In this document: piece after piece, positions 23,736 to 35,802 of the stretch | Layout: each line of letters begins with the position of its first letter | Position numbering within the stretch: position 1 is the stretch's first letter | Assembly: GCF_030272615.1 (NCBI RefSeq) | Contig: NC_081409.1 | Span: forward strand, 614,902,755 to 614,966,754 | Reading direction: 5' to 3' | Source of the DNA: Cryptomeria japonica | Lineage: Eukaryota; Streptophyta; Pinopsida; Cupressales; Cupressaceae | Length of the DNA stretch: 64,000 bases | The notes under the pieces: generated by a model | Seen by the model: the letters and a program-made list of their open reading frames with translations, nothing else | Database searches by the model: none | Told to the model about the DNA's origin: nothing | Translations under genes and position numbers: made by a program

Positions 23736-23750
23736 TTTGCCCCTCTTTGA
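23736..23750 (-). other. polypurine tract of Tat-type element
   Basis: Minus-strand reading TCAAAGAGGGGCAAA immediately precedes the LTR start TGTAG, the expected place for the plus-strand DNA primer. Confidence 0.75.
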
Positions 23751-25659
23751 GACGGTGCGGTTTATCGTGTCGTTGCAAAGAAAGAAAAATAGGTGTGAAG
23801 AAACATGCCCCATAAATGTTAATTTAGTGGATGGTATGCCCCCTCGAGAGATGGGCCGAAAAATGTCAAAAAAAATTGGGCGATCTCTCGAAAAAGAGAA
23901 AGAAGTTGAGCGGAGGTAGAATAGAAGAAATTAGAAATAATGGTGAAAGAATGGGAGAAGATGGAGTGAATACGGAGAAATGACAAGCCTCAAAAGTACA
24001 CGAGGGTCATGGTGCAAATGTAGTGTTTTTGCTTTTGATTGATACTGTACAATTTAAACAAAATTGGTTGGACAATCTGGTGTAATCGATTGAATTGCCC
24101 CGATTGAGTCAAAGCATGACAATTGATGTCAGTTGTTCCCTTGGACAGGATAAAGTTTGAGTAAGTGAATCAAAGTGACTTGTTCTGACTTTAGACAATT
24201 GATGTAATTATCTGATGAACTCAAGGTATCTGAAGCAAAAATACTTGTTGAGACTTAGACAATTGATGTAATTCTTCGTTGGATTGTGTTTGATTGGTTG
24301 ATCAATTGATAGTGTTTGCGTTGTAGGTTGTTTGTGATGAATCATAGCAGCCTTGTTGAGACTAGGTCATTGTGAGAAATGCCTATTGTAGTCTAGGTTT
24401 GCCATAATCGATTACCTGTTGAGACCCAAAGATACTTGATCAAAAAGTATCTATTGATAGTCTAGGTGTGCGTGAGTTAATGTACCCATGTAGACATCAT
24501 AACTTGCTTGATTGGGTTGATTGGAAATGATGAAGGGATTATGATGATGACCTAGATGGGGAGGGTGAGGAGGGGATTCAATGTTAGATAGAAGGTATGG
24601 AGGACCTAGGATGGGAAATGATGCATGGTATGTATTTATGATGATGACCTAGAGAGAGAGGTTGAGGGGGATGATTCAATGTTAGATAGAATGTATGGAG
24701 GACCTAGGACTCATTCATGTGGAAGAAGATCGAAAAAAAAGAGTATCCATTGTCATTACTATGTATGAATGATATGTAGCAATATGGATGTATGGATAAA
24801 TGGAATGCAACAGAATGCAATGTATACAAATGAGATGAAATGACAATCCATAGATTATTTACACTGCTTTATTTTCATCATCGAGCATGGTAGTATCGTT
24901 CTTGGCCGAGGTAGCAGGAACCAAGTTTGAGCATTTTACCTGTAAGCAAGCATTTATAGACAAGGAAAAGTTATCCTCCATTCTGGTTCATGCGCAAATG
25001 GGCAAGGTATACGTTGTAGTCAGTAAGCCATAATGATTCATGACTATATTTTGCATAGGATCACGTAGCTTAGTGAACTTCCCACATAGACACCATTAGT
25101 ACACACCCCAGAACATCATTGGAATAATCCGCAGACAACAAACAAAGAAGAAAAGTATCAGGAGTCATCCCAGCTATTCTAATCACTTGTGGATATCCGG
25201 AGTAGCGTAGGAACCTGATATGAATAAATAAATAACTAACAAACATACCAAGTACTTGGTAGCTTAAACAAAATTTTCTTGTCAAAGAAAATGTTACCAT
25301 GTCTTATCTGTGAGAAAAGATGCATCCTTGTGAAGACAATTGTGTGTAGATGTTTTGATTGGTTGGTTGATTTGATAAGTGATCATCATTTGAGTAGCTC
25401 AAAATGTTTGTTTGGTGTTTGTTGCGATGTGTATGTACAAAGGATATTATATGTTAAAATGTTTTTGATTGAGTTTTTGATGTTTTATTATGTTTTTGGA
25501 TTTTTGTGAGTGTTTTTGAACGTTTTTGGTATATTTCTAGCCAATTTTGAATGAGGAACTCAATGAATCACAAGTAATGTAGAATCCACTTCCATCAGTA
25601 GGTTTAAGAGTATTGCACCCAGTTAGATATTGCTATAAAAGTGGGATGCAAGACACATG
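23751..25659. other. 3' untranslated part of Tat-type element
   Basis: No domain-bearing frame. Contains a two-unit tandem repeat of about 97 bp at 24541-24735 ('gatgatgacctaga', 'ttcaatgttagataga', 'gtatggaggacctagga' in each). This region continues at 32277 across the inserted Copia-like element. Confidence 0.6.
25655..25659. repeat. 5-bp target-site duplication, left
   Basis: ACATG directly before TGTTGGGATCC; the same five bases follow the right LTR at 32272-32276. Confidence 0.9.
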
Positions 25660-26568
25660 TGTTGGGATCCAAGAACACAGAGAGGGGGGGGGGGTGAATC
25701 AGTGTTCTACCGATATGAATAGTTTTTAACTTTTTATACCATACACATATAAACCGATAAATAAATAAACATATAACAAGAAGAAAATAAACCATCCACA
25801 TAAATGAACACCATAACACACTGAATTTATACGTGGAAAACCTCAAAGAGGAAAAACCATGGTAGGATTTGTAACCCACAATATCAGTTCACTGGCCATA
25901 TGAAAAGCTATTACATATAATAGGGGCCTGCACATGCAGGAAGGCACACTGCCTAGAGCATACTACTCATCACTAAAGAGCCTCAATGACTACAAGCTTT
26001 CTGCTAAAGTAAATTATTGAAAATGAACTCAAGAATGCATCTGCTATGCAAAATAGAGTTTTGGTTTTATCTCTGCTCTGTACTGGTTCATAAACCTTGA
26101 ACTACTACCGGTATCTCTTCTCCTCCAAGAATGCTTTCCAAGCTATCTACAAATCATTGTAGGATATAACATTCACATACAAAATGATCTTCATACATAT
26201 ATTTTGTATCATACAGTTCTACTATATTTTCCTATATCCACACACTTCATATATTCTTTATATCACAAAAATAACCTAGCAGACTGACCTATATACCTAT
26301 TACAAATAATATGCCTTATGTCGGCTTACAATACATTTGCAAAAGATATTCAATGTCGACCTTGACAATAATTACAAAATGATTTATCAAGCAAATCCTC
26401 CTTGATGTCAGCTTCCAATGAAGTATTGATGTCAGTGTCGGTGTAGCTCTAAATGCTCCAAAGCCGGTATCTGTTGGTATATGCCTCCTAGTGCCGATAT
26501 ATGACTTTGTCTGATCTTGTTTCCATCAATGACAACAAAATGAATCTAATGAGTGTCAATTGCCAACA
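25660..26568 (-). repeat. 3' LTR of Copia-like element
   Basis: 909 bp, matches 31372-32271 closely. Contains an 11-G run at 25684-25694 near its 3' border and AT-rich U3-like sequence. Confidence 0.9.
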
Positions 26569-26593
26569 ATCTCCCCCTTTGGCATTGATGGCA
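26569..26593 (-). other. polypurine tract of Copia-like element
   Basis: On minus: AATGCCAAAGGGGGAGAT just upstream of the LTR start TGTTGGCA. The same sequence precedes the LTR start at 51944. Confidence 0.85.
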
Positions 26594-26803
26594 ACACTCA
26601 TGTGAAAAATGGATTCCCTGCTGGTATGCTCCCTAGAGCAATACATTCCATCTGATATCTTGATATCCTTCTCAAGTGTTTTTATTTGGTATTCTCTGAT
26701 ATTTTTCACATATATGTATACTCCCCCTTTGAAATTAATGCCAAAGACTAGTGGAATAATTGGAAGAATTTCAGAACAAAAGAATAAATGAATAGTGTTA
26801 GTT

Positions 26804-29800
26804 TCACTCGAGCTTAATCATTTTCAAGATTTCAGGGTATGCCTTTTGCAATAACTTAAGATATGCATGCCAGCTGGTTCTAAAAGTTTCTAAAATGGAT
26901 GCTAGTCCACTTAGTAAGTGGGCATGTGTTTCCTTCTCTTGGACATCTATCGGTGTGGGCTTAGCTATCATATCCATCCACTCTCTCTTATGAACACCCA
27001 ATGAATCTAATCTAGGACTTACCAGTCCTCTTAGACTTCTTGCTCTTTGCATGATTTTATCTCTCTCCTTCTCAAAATAAAAAAATTGGTTCTCCAAGGA
27101 CAAAATTTGTCCATCAACAGATGTGGTCACTACAGTCAGTCCATCAAAAGAGTTAGCAATTTTAGCTATCATATCATATAACTCCTTTAATCTGCTATCT
27201 ACATTAGCTGTAAGAATTTCTCTATTACAACACACTCTGTAGATATTTGTACATTGTTTTAAACAAACCTCAATAGAAATAAGTTTGTCCTCAATTTTCT
27301 TCTTCTTTGTTTCTATAATCTGATCAAAAGTTGTTCTTTTAGCTACTGTGAATTTATCCAAAGCCTGTCAGTTTGCAATCTGCCTCAGAGATTGAAAATT
27401 GTTAGAGATGTGCTATGTTAGAGTCTTGAGCTTGCTGGAAGGGCTTGCTCCATCTTCAATCTGACAGTTTGGTATTAATCAGTTCAACACTATGACCGAT
27501 TGATCAATTATTCCTTTATCTGTAGTACCTTCCTTTAGTAATTTCAGAGTATCCATCATCATCAATTCAGTTGGACTCAACTCAGAGACTGATTTCTTCT
27601 CAACCTGAGAAGTGTCAATTGCCAATACCTTTGTCAGGGAATCAATTTTACCTGCCAGTATGGACTCAGTTTATTTTACCTTGTCCATCTCAACCTCTTT
27701 TGCACCGGTGGCTTCACCACTTTGTGCAGTATCAATTACTGTCAATAGAGTATTATCCACAATATTTAGTGTCTTGAACATTGCCTTGCTCAAAAATTAT
27801 CTATGCAGGTACAAACTGTACACTCTCCTTAACTGCCGGTTGTCTTTGAATATCTATAGTTATTGTCTGTTGTGTCAAAATTGGAGTTGAACTGCCCAAA
27901 ATACCTTTCCCTTTTGATTTGTCAAGAATGGTGGAAGATGTTGCCCTTGCAACTTCTTCTTGAGATGTGAGAAAATCTGGGTTTTTTTGAAAGAATTTGG
28001 TCCATCCCTTACTAGTCTCATTTATCACCTCATTCACTCTCCCCGTCATAAGGCTTATCTGTTGAGGTTTACTACTGAAAACTGTCCTATTCACAGTATC
28101 TATGCATCTTTTCATTTTTTCATTATTTATAGCACCACAAAATTCTAAAAGTGTTACTTCCTTGATCTCCCTATCTCTCTTGACAACATCAAGTCTTCTA
28201 GCCTCAAGTTTATTATACAAGGATAAAGGTATCTCTGGTTTCAGTAACATCACCCTTCTTCTTTTTTCTTGTGGTTGCCAGTGTGACTGGTTTCCTCTTT
28301 TGCAGTCTTCCTTGCCAGTGGTGGATGTGCAGTAGGCTTAGTTGCCTTTCTAACAAGTCTCCTCCTAGGCTCCGCCTTCTTCTGCTCTACTGATGGTTTT
28401 ACCACATTCTTCCTTTGTACCCTTCTGAAAGCCAGAGGTTCATTATCCTCAGAATAGAAATCAGAAGTGATAGGGGAAATGTGAACTTGTGGCTTCTTCA
28501 CTTTTGTAGTGCCAATCTCTATTGGTTTAGCTGCCTCTTTGGATCCTGAACCCAGTTGAGTGTCTATCTTATAAATTACATCTTGTACATATGCAGACAT
28601 ATTTTCTATTTTCTTCTCTCTTTTCATCCTGTTAAAACTGGTTTTCACTTCAAGAGCCTTATCTCCTACTATACCAAAATGCTCTATCTTATCATCTAAT
28701 GAGGCATCTAACAACATTTTTGCATAGAGCTCAAAAATGCTATCATCCACCTCATATCCAAGCTCAGTAATCCATATTTTCCTAGGTTCAACTACTTCCA
28801 AAAGAGTTTCATCAGTTTTTACGATGAAACAAATATCAGTGGAATTCTTCTCCACAAAGTTCTTTGATATTCTCTCCCTTTGCCTCATGATTTCTTGGAA
28901 TGTCTTAAAATACCCCCAAAGTTTATCATCTCTACCGGTACCAAGACTGGTGATTGCTTCCTTGATCTGCATACCTACCGATATGTCATGAGCCCAATGC
29001 TTCTTCCCTAGATCAGGTAGCTCATTCAGGAAGTAAAGCATTAAACAAACAATCAAATTTCCATATCTAAAAGTGTCTTTCTTGATTCCTTTGATCTTAC
29101 CAAGATTTAACATTACCTCACTCCTCATCCATTCACATAAATCATACTTCACATTGTTCCTTAGCATCTGATATGTAGCATGAATGCATGAACTAGCAAC
29201 AGAATTCAATCAGTTGGATTGAGTTACCTTGTAACCTATTATCATGCTTGCAAACTTTACATCAATGTTGGTGATTGTGGTGATCCTCATTGATCTGCTA
29301 CCAGATATTGCACCGACGAGTTTCTCGACCTCGATGTTGGAAATTTTCTTGCCTGGTTCTTGTCCAACTTTGGGTAAGCTGGTGACTACTTGAATAACCT
29401 CCTTCGTGATCATGTAGGACCTATCTAGCCAAAATAAATCTGTTGTGAACCCTGCTCAAAACGTATCTGATAACTTCATCTTTGAATTCTGGTATGTACA
29501 AAATGTCGATTAACCCTAGATCCTCAATATCTTTGTATTCCAGTTTGATGGTTCTAGAGTCTCCCAGTATCACAGATTGATACATGTTTTTGATTTCCTC
29601 TGTGCCCAAATCCTCCAGGGTGCAGTGAATGTATGCCCTCACATCTTCAACATACATTACGCTATCAAGAACCCTAGAAAATGCTCCTACAATGTCTTCC
29701 TTTTTAGGAATTTTGGGAACCTCCTTAAATACTGGCCTTAACCCATCCTTAACTTCGATAATGGTGGGATTTGCAATGAATGTAGGAGCTGAAGATCCAG

Positions 29801-29807
29801 ATGCCAT
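26804..29807 (-). pseudogene. foreign ORF in place of pol, unknown function, decayed
   Basis: ATG at 29807 (MASGSSAPTF) opens a reading of about 1,000 codons to 26804. Breaks: TAG at 29418-29420, a frameshift soon after, TGA near 29210, a frameshift near 28250, TAG near 27798, and a further frameshift before the last section. The first half is globular (29.8-28.7 kb: KYDLCEWMRSEV, WAHDISVGMQIKEA, ELGYEVDDSIFELYAKMLLD). The middle (28.5-28.25 kb) is a Lys/Arg/Pro-rich tail. The last part (27361-26804) is a long helical, coiled-coil-like domain. No retroviral enzyme motif. It resembles the 8.3-11.9 kb pseudogene in layout (globular, charged linker, helical tail), not in readable sequence. It could be a captured host gene or an element-specific protein. 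Confidence 0.6.
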
Positions 29808-30301
29808 TTCGAAAAATACCTAAAAGTGAATGTCGGTGGAAGATTGAGTGCTTCAGATAATTGCTCGAAATCCTTTCACAATGCTTTTGCTCGCTCTTAA
29901 CTCGCCTTTTCTTCGCTCTAAATGCTTGAATGCTCGGTGAGTGAAAATGATTTCACTTACCCCCTTTTATCAGCAAATAAAACCCTAATCTTTCTCTATA
30001 ATAAATGCTTTGCCAACAACCTTACGGATGTCGATTTCATAGTAATGTGTCGGGTGAACCTTCATCGATGATGAACACAACTCTCCAAATCTCTTTAGAT
30101 CTCTTTCGAGGTGATATGCAAAATTTAGCAATGACTTTGCCAACCCCTAAGGCTTATGCCTCAGTTACCGGTGGAGTTTCCTGTCGATGGAGGAATACCT
30201 TGTTCTACCGGTGGAGTTACCAGTGTAGATCCATATCCACTTGGTTCTTCAAATTTTCTAACCCATCTCTTGGTGTGATATTTTTGTATTTCATCTACCT
30301 T
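29808..30301 (-). other. spacer between zinc knuckles and foreign ORF
   Basis: No conserved frame. It occupies the place where protease would begin in an autonomous Copia element; no D-S-G/D-T-G motif seen. Confidence 0.5.
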
Positions 30302-30700
30302 CTAATTTTCTTTCTCATTATCTTTATCATTATTAACTGGTTGAGTCTTGCTTCTGCAATACTTAGCAATATGACCTATTTTGTTGCATGCATAACATGC
30401 AACATTTTTCTTTTGAATTGCTTTGACATATCTGATATCATTTCTTGACCTACAGTGATTAGCAAAATGTCCAAACTTTCCACATGCATGAAATTTAACA
30501 TTCATTCTGCAATCTTCTGATCTATGACCATATTTCTTGCAATTTGTGCATTGACCGGGAATAGAATTGTAGTTTTGATTTTCTTTATTTCTACATTGTT
30601 TAGCCATATGCCCACATTTATTGCAAACAAAAAATCTACCATTGAATTTATAAGCATTAGATTTCCTTACCGGTTTCCTCTGTTCTGATGAGTTCTGCAT
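30302..30700 (-). pseudogene. Gag C-terminal zinc-knuckle region, four CCHC motifs
   Basis: Four knuckles of the C-x2-C-x4-H-x4-C type. Numbering from the Met at 30700: residues 23-36 (first Cys is Phe), 51-64 (intact), 70-83 (first Cys is Phe), 102-115 (intact). Gag zinc knuckles bind genomic RNA for packaging. The frame is the same as the coiled-coil ORF upstream, separated by a TAA at 30740-30742, so the two were one Gag. Four knuckles are more than the usual one or two of Copia Gag. Confidence 0.8.
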
Positions 30701-30742
30701 ACCGGTTGTCTGATCTTCGTTTGCAGTACCAGAGCTTTCACC

Positions 30743-31330
30743 TTATACAAATCCAAGTCCTCTAGAGTCATCAATATGTCTTTTTCTTTTCAATAAGTCA
30801 TCCAACTGTGCAACACTGATCCTAAACTTTTCTTTATACTCACTTGCAGTAGTCAGATCATGTCTCAGAGTAGTTATTTGTCTGTCAAGTTCTTGTTCAT
30901 TATTCCGAGAGTGTGCCAAATCAGTTCTCAACAAATTATTCTCATGAGTCAATATGCCACATTCATCAAATTTGTTCTTCAGAGATATGAGAAGATTGTC
31001 TTCATTCTTCTTTCTATCCTCAATATCTTTTGATAACCTCATAGTCAGATCTTGCAATTCATTCTTCATGAGCATGTTTGCTTGACTTAGTTTCTGACAT
31101 TGTTCCTTAAAATAATTCTTCTCCTCATCATCCAGTTTTTGCAAAAGTTCTTTTCTCTTGGCTTGAGCAGATGATAACCTTTCTTGAAGGATAAAAAATT
31201 CATTTGCAGAATTCAATTCTTCTTGCAATTTCAAGTTCTTCATTCTTTCAGCATCATAATCCTCAAGAGCCATCTCAAGTTGCTTCTCCATAGCCATGTT
31301 CAAAGATTCTGGTTTCAGGATCTTCCTCAA
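30743..31330 (-). pseudogene. Gag coiled-coil region of Copia-like element
   Basis: About 195 codons rich in Glu, Lys, Leu and Gln with heptad-like spacing (KNLKLQEELNSANEFF, LQERLSSAQAKRKELLQKL), ending GLGF. Plant Copia Gag-Pol proteins often have such a coiled coil before the zinc knuckle. The N-terminal Gag capsid-type domain is absent: the frame begins about 30 bp from the primer site without a clear ATG, so Gag itself is truncated. Confidence 0.7.
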
Positions 31331-31357
31331 GCTATTAAACTTCTTTTGAGGTACTAA

Positions 31358-31369
31358 GCTCTAATACCA
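31358..31369 (-). other. primer binding site (initiator Met tRNA)
   Basis: Minus strand TGGTATTAGAGC, two bases inside the 5' LTR, one mismatch from the TGGTATCAGAGC complementary to the 3' end of initiator Met tRNA. Confidence 0.85.
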
Positions 31370-31371
31370 AT

Positions 31372-32271
31372 TGTTGGGATCCAAGGACACTAAGAGGGGG
31401 GGGGGGTGAATCAGTGTTCTGTCGGTATGAACAATTTTTAACTTTTTACACATAAACCAGTAAACAAATAAACATAATACAAGAAGCAAATAAACCATCC
31501 ACATAAATGAACATCATAACACACAAAATTTATACGTGGAAAACCTCAAAGAGGAAAAACCATAGTGGGATTTGTGACCCACAATATCAGTTCACTGGCC
31601 ATATGAAAAGATATTACATAGAATAGGGGCCTGCACATGCAGGAAGGCACACTGCCTAGAGCATATTACTCATCACTAAAGAGCCTCACCGACTACAAGC
31701 TTTCTGCTAAAGTAAATTACTGAAAATGAACTCAAGAATGCATCTGCTATGCCAAATAGAGTTTTGGTTCTGTCTCTGCTCTATACCGGTTCATAAACCT
31801 TGAACTACTACTGGTATCTCTTCTCCTCCAAGAATGCTTTCCAAACTATCTACAAATCATTGCAGGATATAACATTCACATACAAAATGATCTTCATACA
31901 TATATGTCACATCATATAGTTCTTCTATATTTTCCTATATCCACACACTTCATATATTCTCTATATCACAAAAATAACCTAACAAACTAACCTATATACC
32001 TATTAAAAATAGTATGCCTTATGTCGAATTACAATACATTTAAAAAAGATATTCAATGTCAACCTTGACAATAATTATAAAATGATTTATCAAGTAAATC
32101 CTCCTTGATGTCGGCTTCCAATGAAGTGTTGATGCCAGTGCCGGTGTAGCCCCGAATGCTCCAAAGTTGGTATCTGTCGGTATATGCCTCCTAGTGCCGG
32201 TATATGATTTCATCTGATCTTGTTGCCATCAATGAAAAAAAAAAGAATCCAATGAGTGTCAATTGCCAACA
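31372..32271 (-). repeat. 5' LTR of Copia-like element
   Basis: 900 bp, TGTTGG...CCAACA; differs from the 3' LTR by scattered substitutions and small indels, indicating an insertion that is not recent. G run at 31396-31406. Confidence 0.9.
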
Positions 32272-32276
32272 ACATG
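32272..32276. repeat. 5-bp target-site duplication, right
   Basis: ACATG after CCAACA, identical to 25655-25659. Confidence 0.9.
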
Positions 32277-32572
32277 AAGTACTAACCTTGATTGCAGATC
32301 AATAACAAGCCATGATATGAATAACAGATGAATGGATGTGATCGCAACAAGTCTGAAAGACAATGGAGCCATAACTTTTATGAGTGGCGCCTATTTGCCA
32401 GGTTTTCACTATCGCACTTACCTAAGGTGCCACCATAGTGGTTTTCACATTTGGATGCATGATTTTTTTTCTTTACTATTTTCTTGATTTTTTTGTATTT
32501 TCTTCAGGACATTTTTCTAAATGTTTTTGGTATTTTTGGATATAGTTGGAGGAGCCTGATGCTCTGTGCAAC

Positions 32573-33985
32573 TTATGTATGAAACCATTTGAGGTGCATG
32601 TTGTTGATCAGATTTGCTAGTGGTTCCCCTTCTGAAGTTGCCAACTGATATGCCCTAGACCCAAATACAACAGTGATAACATACAGACCCAGCCAGTTGG
32701 ATTCAAATTTGCCCTGATGTTTTCTGTTTGGTTGGTTGTGAGGATTCTCCTTGAGAACAAGATCACCTATCTCAAATGTGCGAGGTTTAACCTGATGATG
32801 ATAGCTTCTGCTCATGTGCTGCTGATAGGCTTTTAAGTGGTTGTATGCAGCTTGTCATCATTCATCAAGCAATTCCAAGTCCTAAAGATGGGAGACCTGG
32901 TATGCTTCATCATCTATTAGATTGTACAAAGAGACCCATAGAGATGGTATTTCAACCTCAATAGGTAGGATGGCTTTTGCTCCATAGACCAGTGAGTAGG
33001 GAGTTGTGCCAGTAGGGGTTCGAATGCTAGTTCTATATGCCCATAGTGCTAGATTTAATTAAATGTGCCAATCACAACCAACATCATTGACTGTCTTTTT
33101 AAGGATCTGCAATATGTTTTTGTTAGATGCTTCATCTTGACCATTGCCTTGTGGGTAATAGGGGGTGGAAAAATAGTGTTGGATGTGAAATTTCTCACAA
33201 AGCTCACGAAGATCCTTATTTTTGAAAGGAAGGTCGTTATCTGTGATGATGGACATGGGTACACCATACTGGCAGATGATGTAATTAAGGATGAATGAGG
33301 TGATCTGCTTGTCGGTGACTTGGGTAAGTGGAATGGCTTCGATCCACTTTGTGAAGTATTTGGTGGCGGTAAAGATAAATTTATGGTCGTTTGATGAAGA
33401 TGGATGGATTTTACCCACAAGGTCAAGTCCCCATTGACAAAAGGGCCATGGTGTTGTGATTGGTTGAAATTCCTATGCTGGTGCATGTATCAGGTCTCCG
33501 TGAACTTGGCACTTGCATTTTTTGACAAAATAGTAGGAGTCTTTTTCCATGGTGGGCCAATAGTATCCAACGCGCATGATTTTCTTTGCCAGTGAAGGAC
33601 CGCTTGAGTGAGCCTCACAAATTCCTTCATGTACCTCTTCCAAGGCCTTTGTTATTTTGTCTTGTTCCAAACATCGAAGGAGAGTACCATCAAGACTTCG
33701 CCTGTATAGGGTTTCAACAATGATGGTGTATCAAGCGATTTGGTGGATGAAGGTTTTTTGTTGGTTATTGGATTGGTTGGGTGGAAGTGTGTGATCATAG
33801 AGGTAAGTGAAGAATTCACCGTACCATGGGGATTCAGAACCGACAAGGTGACATATCATGTCAATTTCAGGGATATCATACGCGGGGATCCAAAGCTGTT
33901 CTACCAAGAACTCATAGCGTGTCAAATTTTGTGGAAGATTTGGGAGAGATTCAATTGTAGCCATTGCGCGACAACTCAATTCTAA
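32573..33985 (-). pseudogene. integrase of Tat-type element, broken
   Basis: On minus, the zinc-binding HHCC part is read at 33670-33473 (EVHEG, EAHSS, KKCKC). The catalytic core follows: first Asp in WGLDLVGKI (near 33425), second in IITDNDLPFKN (near 33240), Glu in NGQDEASNKN (near 33130). The C-terminal part (32815-32573) has FEIGDLVLKE and ends NNMHLKWFHT, as usual in gypsy integrases. Frames change several times between 33985 and 33055, and stops occur. It inserts element cDNA into chromosomes; this copy cannot make an intact enzyme. Confidence 0.85.
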
Positions 33986-34084
33986 TCTCTAGGTACTTGC
34001 TCACATGTGATAGTTGTAAATGATTCTATGTAACTATCCACCATCCTTTTATATGATATGAGCTTATCATCCTTAGTTTGATAC

Positions 34085-34330
34085 TCATCGGTAACTTGTC
34101 AGATGACTAGCTGAGAATATCCATATACCTGTAGCTCTTTTAGATGCCATTGTATAGCCAATTTGAGTCTTGTGATCAAGGCCTCATATTCTGCTATATT
34201 ATTGGTGTATGGGAAAGTGAGCCTGCATGATTTTGGGATGTTGTCACCTTGAGGTGTGATAAAAAGAATACCTGCCCCCGAGCCATGTCTAGTATATGAG
34301 CCATCAAAATATAGCTTCCAAGGTTATGTA
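34085..34330 (-). pseudogene. second, archaeal-type RNase H of Tat element
   Basis: On minus, WKLYFDGSYTRHGSGAGILF (near 34321-34262) and NNIAEYEALITRLKLAI follow the first RNase H. An extra RNase H of this type between RT-RNase H and integrase is the recognised marker of the Tat lineage. The third acidic site, usually G-D-S, is read here as G-Y-S (near 34125), so a catalytic Asp is lost; stops flank the domain. Confidence 0.8.
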
Positions 34331-34407
34331 GCTGTGATCATGAAGATCTCTTCATCTGGAAAATTGGAAACAAGAGGATGGTCACTTGCAAGGGGTGCAT
34401 CGACCAA

Positions 34408-35181
34408 CTAATCTGCAATAGATTGCCCCTTGATAGCCTTGCGGTCCACATAATCTATATCAAATTCACTCAAGATCATAACCCATTTGGCCAAGCGACA
34501 TATTAATGCTGCCTTGCTAAGTAGGTACTTGAGTGGATCGATTTTGGCAATGAGTTGTACCTTGTGCGTTAATATGTAGTGCCTCAATTTGGTGGCTGCT
34601 AAGATAACTGTTAGGCAAGCTCTATCAATAGGTGTGTAATTGAGTTCATAGCCTACTAATGTGCGAGAGATATAGTATACAGTACATTCTTTTCCTTCTG
34701 CATTGTGTTGTGCCAACAATACTCCTAATGCCTTATTTGTAGCTGAAATATATAGTAATAGAGGTCTACTTGGATCTAGTGGAATCAACAAGGGTGTATG
34801 CATTAGGTAGTTTTTAAGCATTTGGAATGCTTGTTGGCACTTTGTATCCCATTGAAAGCAGATATTCTTGTGTAACAGATGCGTGAAGGGATGACACTTA
34901 TCAACCAATTGTGCAATGAATCTCCGAATTGATTGTAGCCACCCTTGTAGTGTCCTTAACCGACTGATGTTCTTTGGAGGTGGCATGTCCATGATTGCTT
35001 TGACTTTTGTCGGATCTACTTCAATGCCTTTGCTTGAGACAATGTATCGTAGGAGCTTCCCTGAGGTTACTCCAAAGACACATTTCTTTGGATTGAGACG
35101 AAAATGATATTGCTCTAATCTGTCAAAGATTTTACCCAATATTTCTAGATGAACCTCTCTTGTTAATGATTTAGCTAGCAA
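34408..35181 (-). pseudogene. RT thumb and RNase H of Tat element
   Basis: Continues from the YVDD box: RT thumb (FRLNPKKCVFGV, PPPKNISRLRTLQGWL), then RNase H (LLYISATNKALGVLLAQH, ELNYTPIDRACLTVILA, VMILSEFDIDYV). The Asp normally near the start of RNase H is not obvious ('LYISAT'). In frame with the RT palm across one TAA. Confidence 0.85.
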
Positions 35182-35706
35182 ATCATCGACATAATCTTAT
35201 ATTATGGTGTGCATCATATTATGAAAGATGGTAGTCATAGCTCTTTGATAGGTTGCCCCTACATTCTTCAGACCAAATGGCATCACATTCCAATAGTAGG
35301 TTCCCCATGGGCATGTGAAAGCAGTTTTATGTTGATCCTCTGGAGCAACCTTGATCTGGTTGCACCCTGAAAAGCCATCCATAAGAGAAAGCATTGCATG
35401 ACCCGCTGTTAGATTGACGATCATGTCAATGTTTGGTAAGGGGAAGTCATCCTTAGGGCATGCCTTACTCAAATCTCTGAAGTTGGTACAAATATAGATG
35501 CTCCCATTAGGTTTGTTGACAGGTACAATATTGGAGATCCAATCTGCATAATCGATTGGTCTGATAAAACCAACATCCAAGAGCTTTTTGAGTTCTGCTT
35601 TGACAAGAACAAAAATCTGTGGGTGCATCTTTTTGAGCTTTTTCTTAATAGGTTTAGCTCCTTCTGCCACATTGAGGTGATGCAAATCAGGATCTAAGCC
35701 AGGCAT
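35182..35706 (-). pseudogene. reverse transcriptase palm/fingers of Tat element
   Basis: Contains KKKLKKMHPQIFVLVKAELKK, LLDVGFIRPIDYADWISNIV, FRDLSKACPKDDFPLPNID, LSLMDGFSGCNQIKVAPEDQ, FGLKNVGATYQRAM and, across a TAA near 35197, the YVDD catalytic box. Motif order and spacing are normal for Ty3/gypsy. The TAA stands where family members have Glu before D-Y-V-D-D. Confidence 0.9.
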
Positions 35707-35802
35707 GTCTGCACAAGACCATGAGAAGTTGATTTGACGCTTCTAGAAGAATTCCACAAATTTTGGTTGTTCCTCTAGAGTTAGTAGAGATGCCAAATGT
35801 AT

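Larger units (their letters stand above)
25660..32271 (-). mobile_element. non-autonomous Copia-like LTR element with foreign ORF
   Basis: Complete 6.6-kb element: LTRs at 25660-26568 and 31372-32271, TG...CA ends extended to TGTTGG/CCAACA, perfect ACATG target duplication, initiator-Met-type primer site, polypurine tract. Internal region on minus: coiled coil, four zinc knuckles, then an unrelated gene-like ORF series to the polypurine tract. No protease, integrase, RT or RNase H is visible, so mobility would depend on another element. The Copia fragment at 51-53.5 kb shares its polypurine tract and LTR start and is the likely type of helper. Confidence 0.85.

Noticed and set aside
27571-28991. 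Several + strand frames
   Set aside because: They are antisense to the cargo ORF of the minus-strand Copia-like element and have no protein features.
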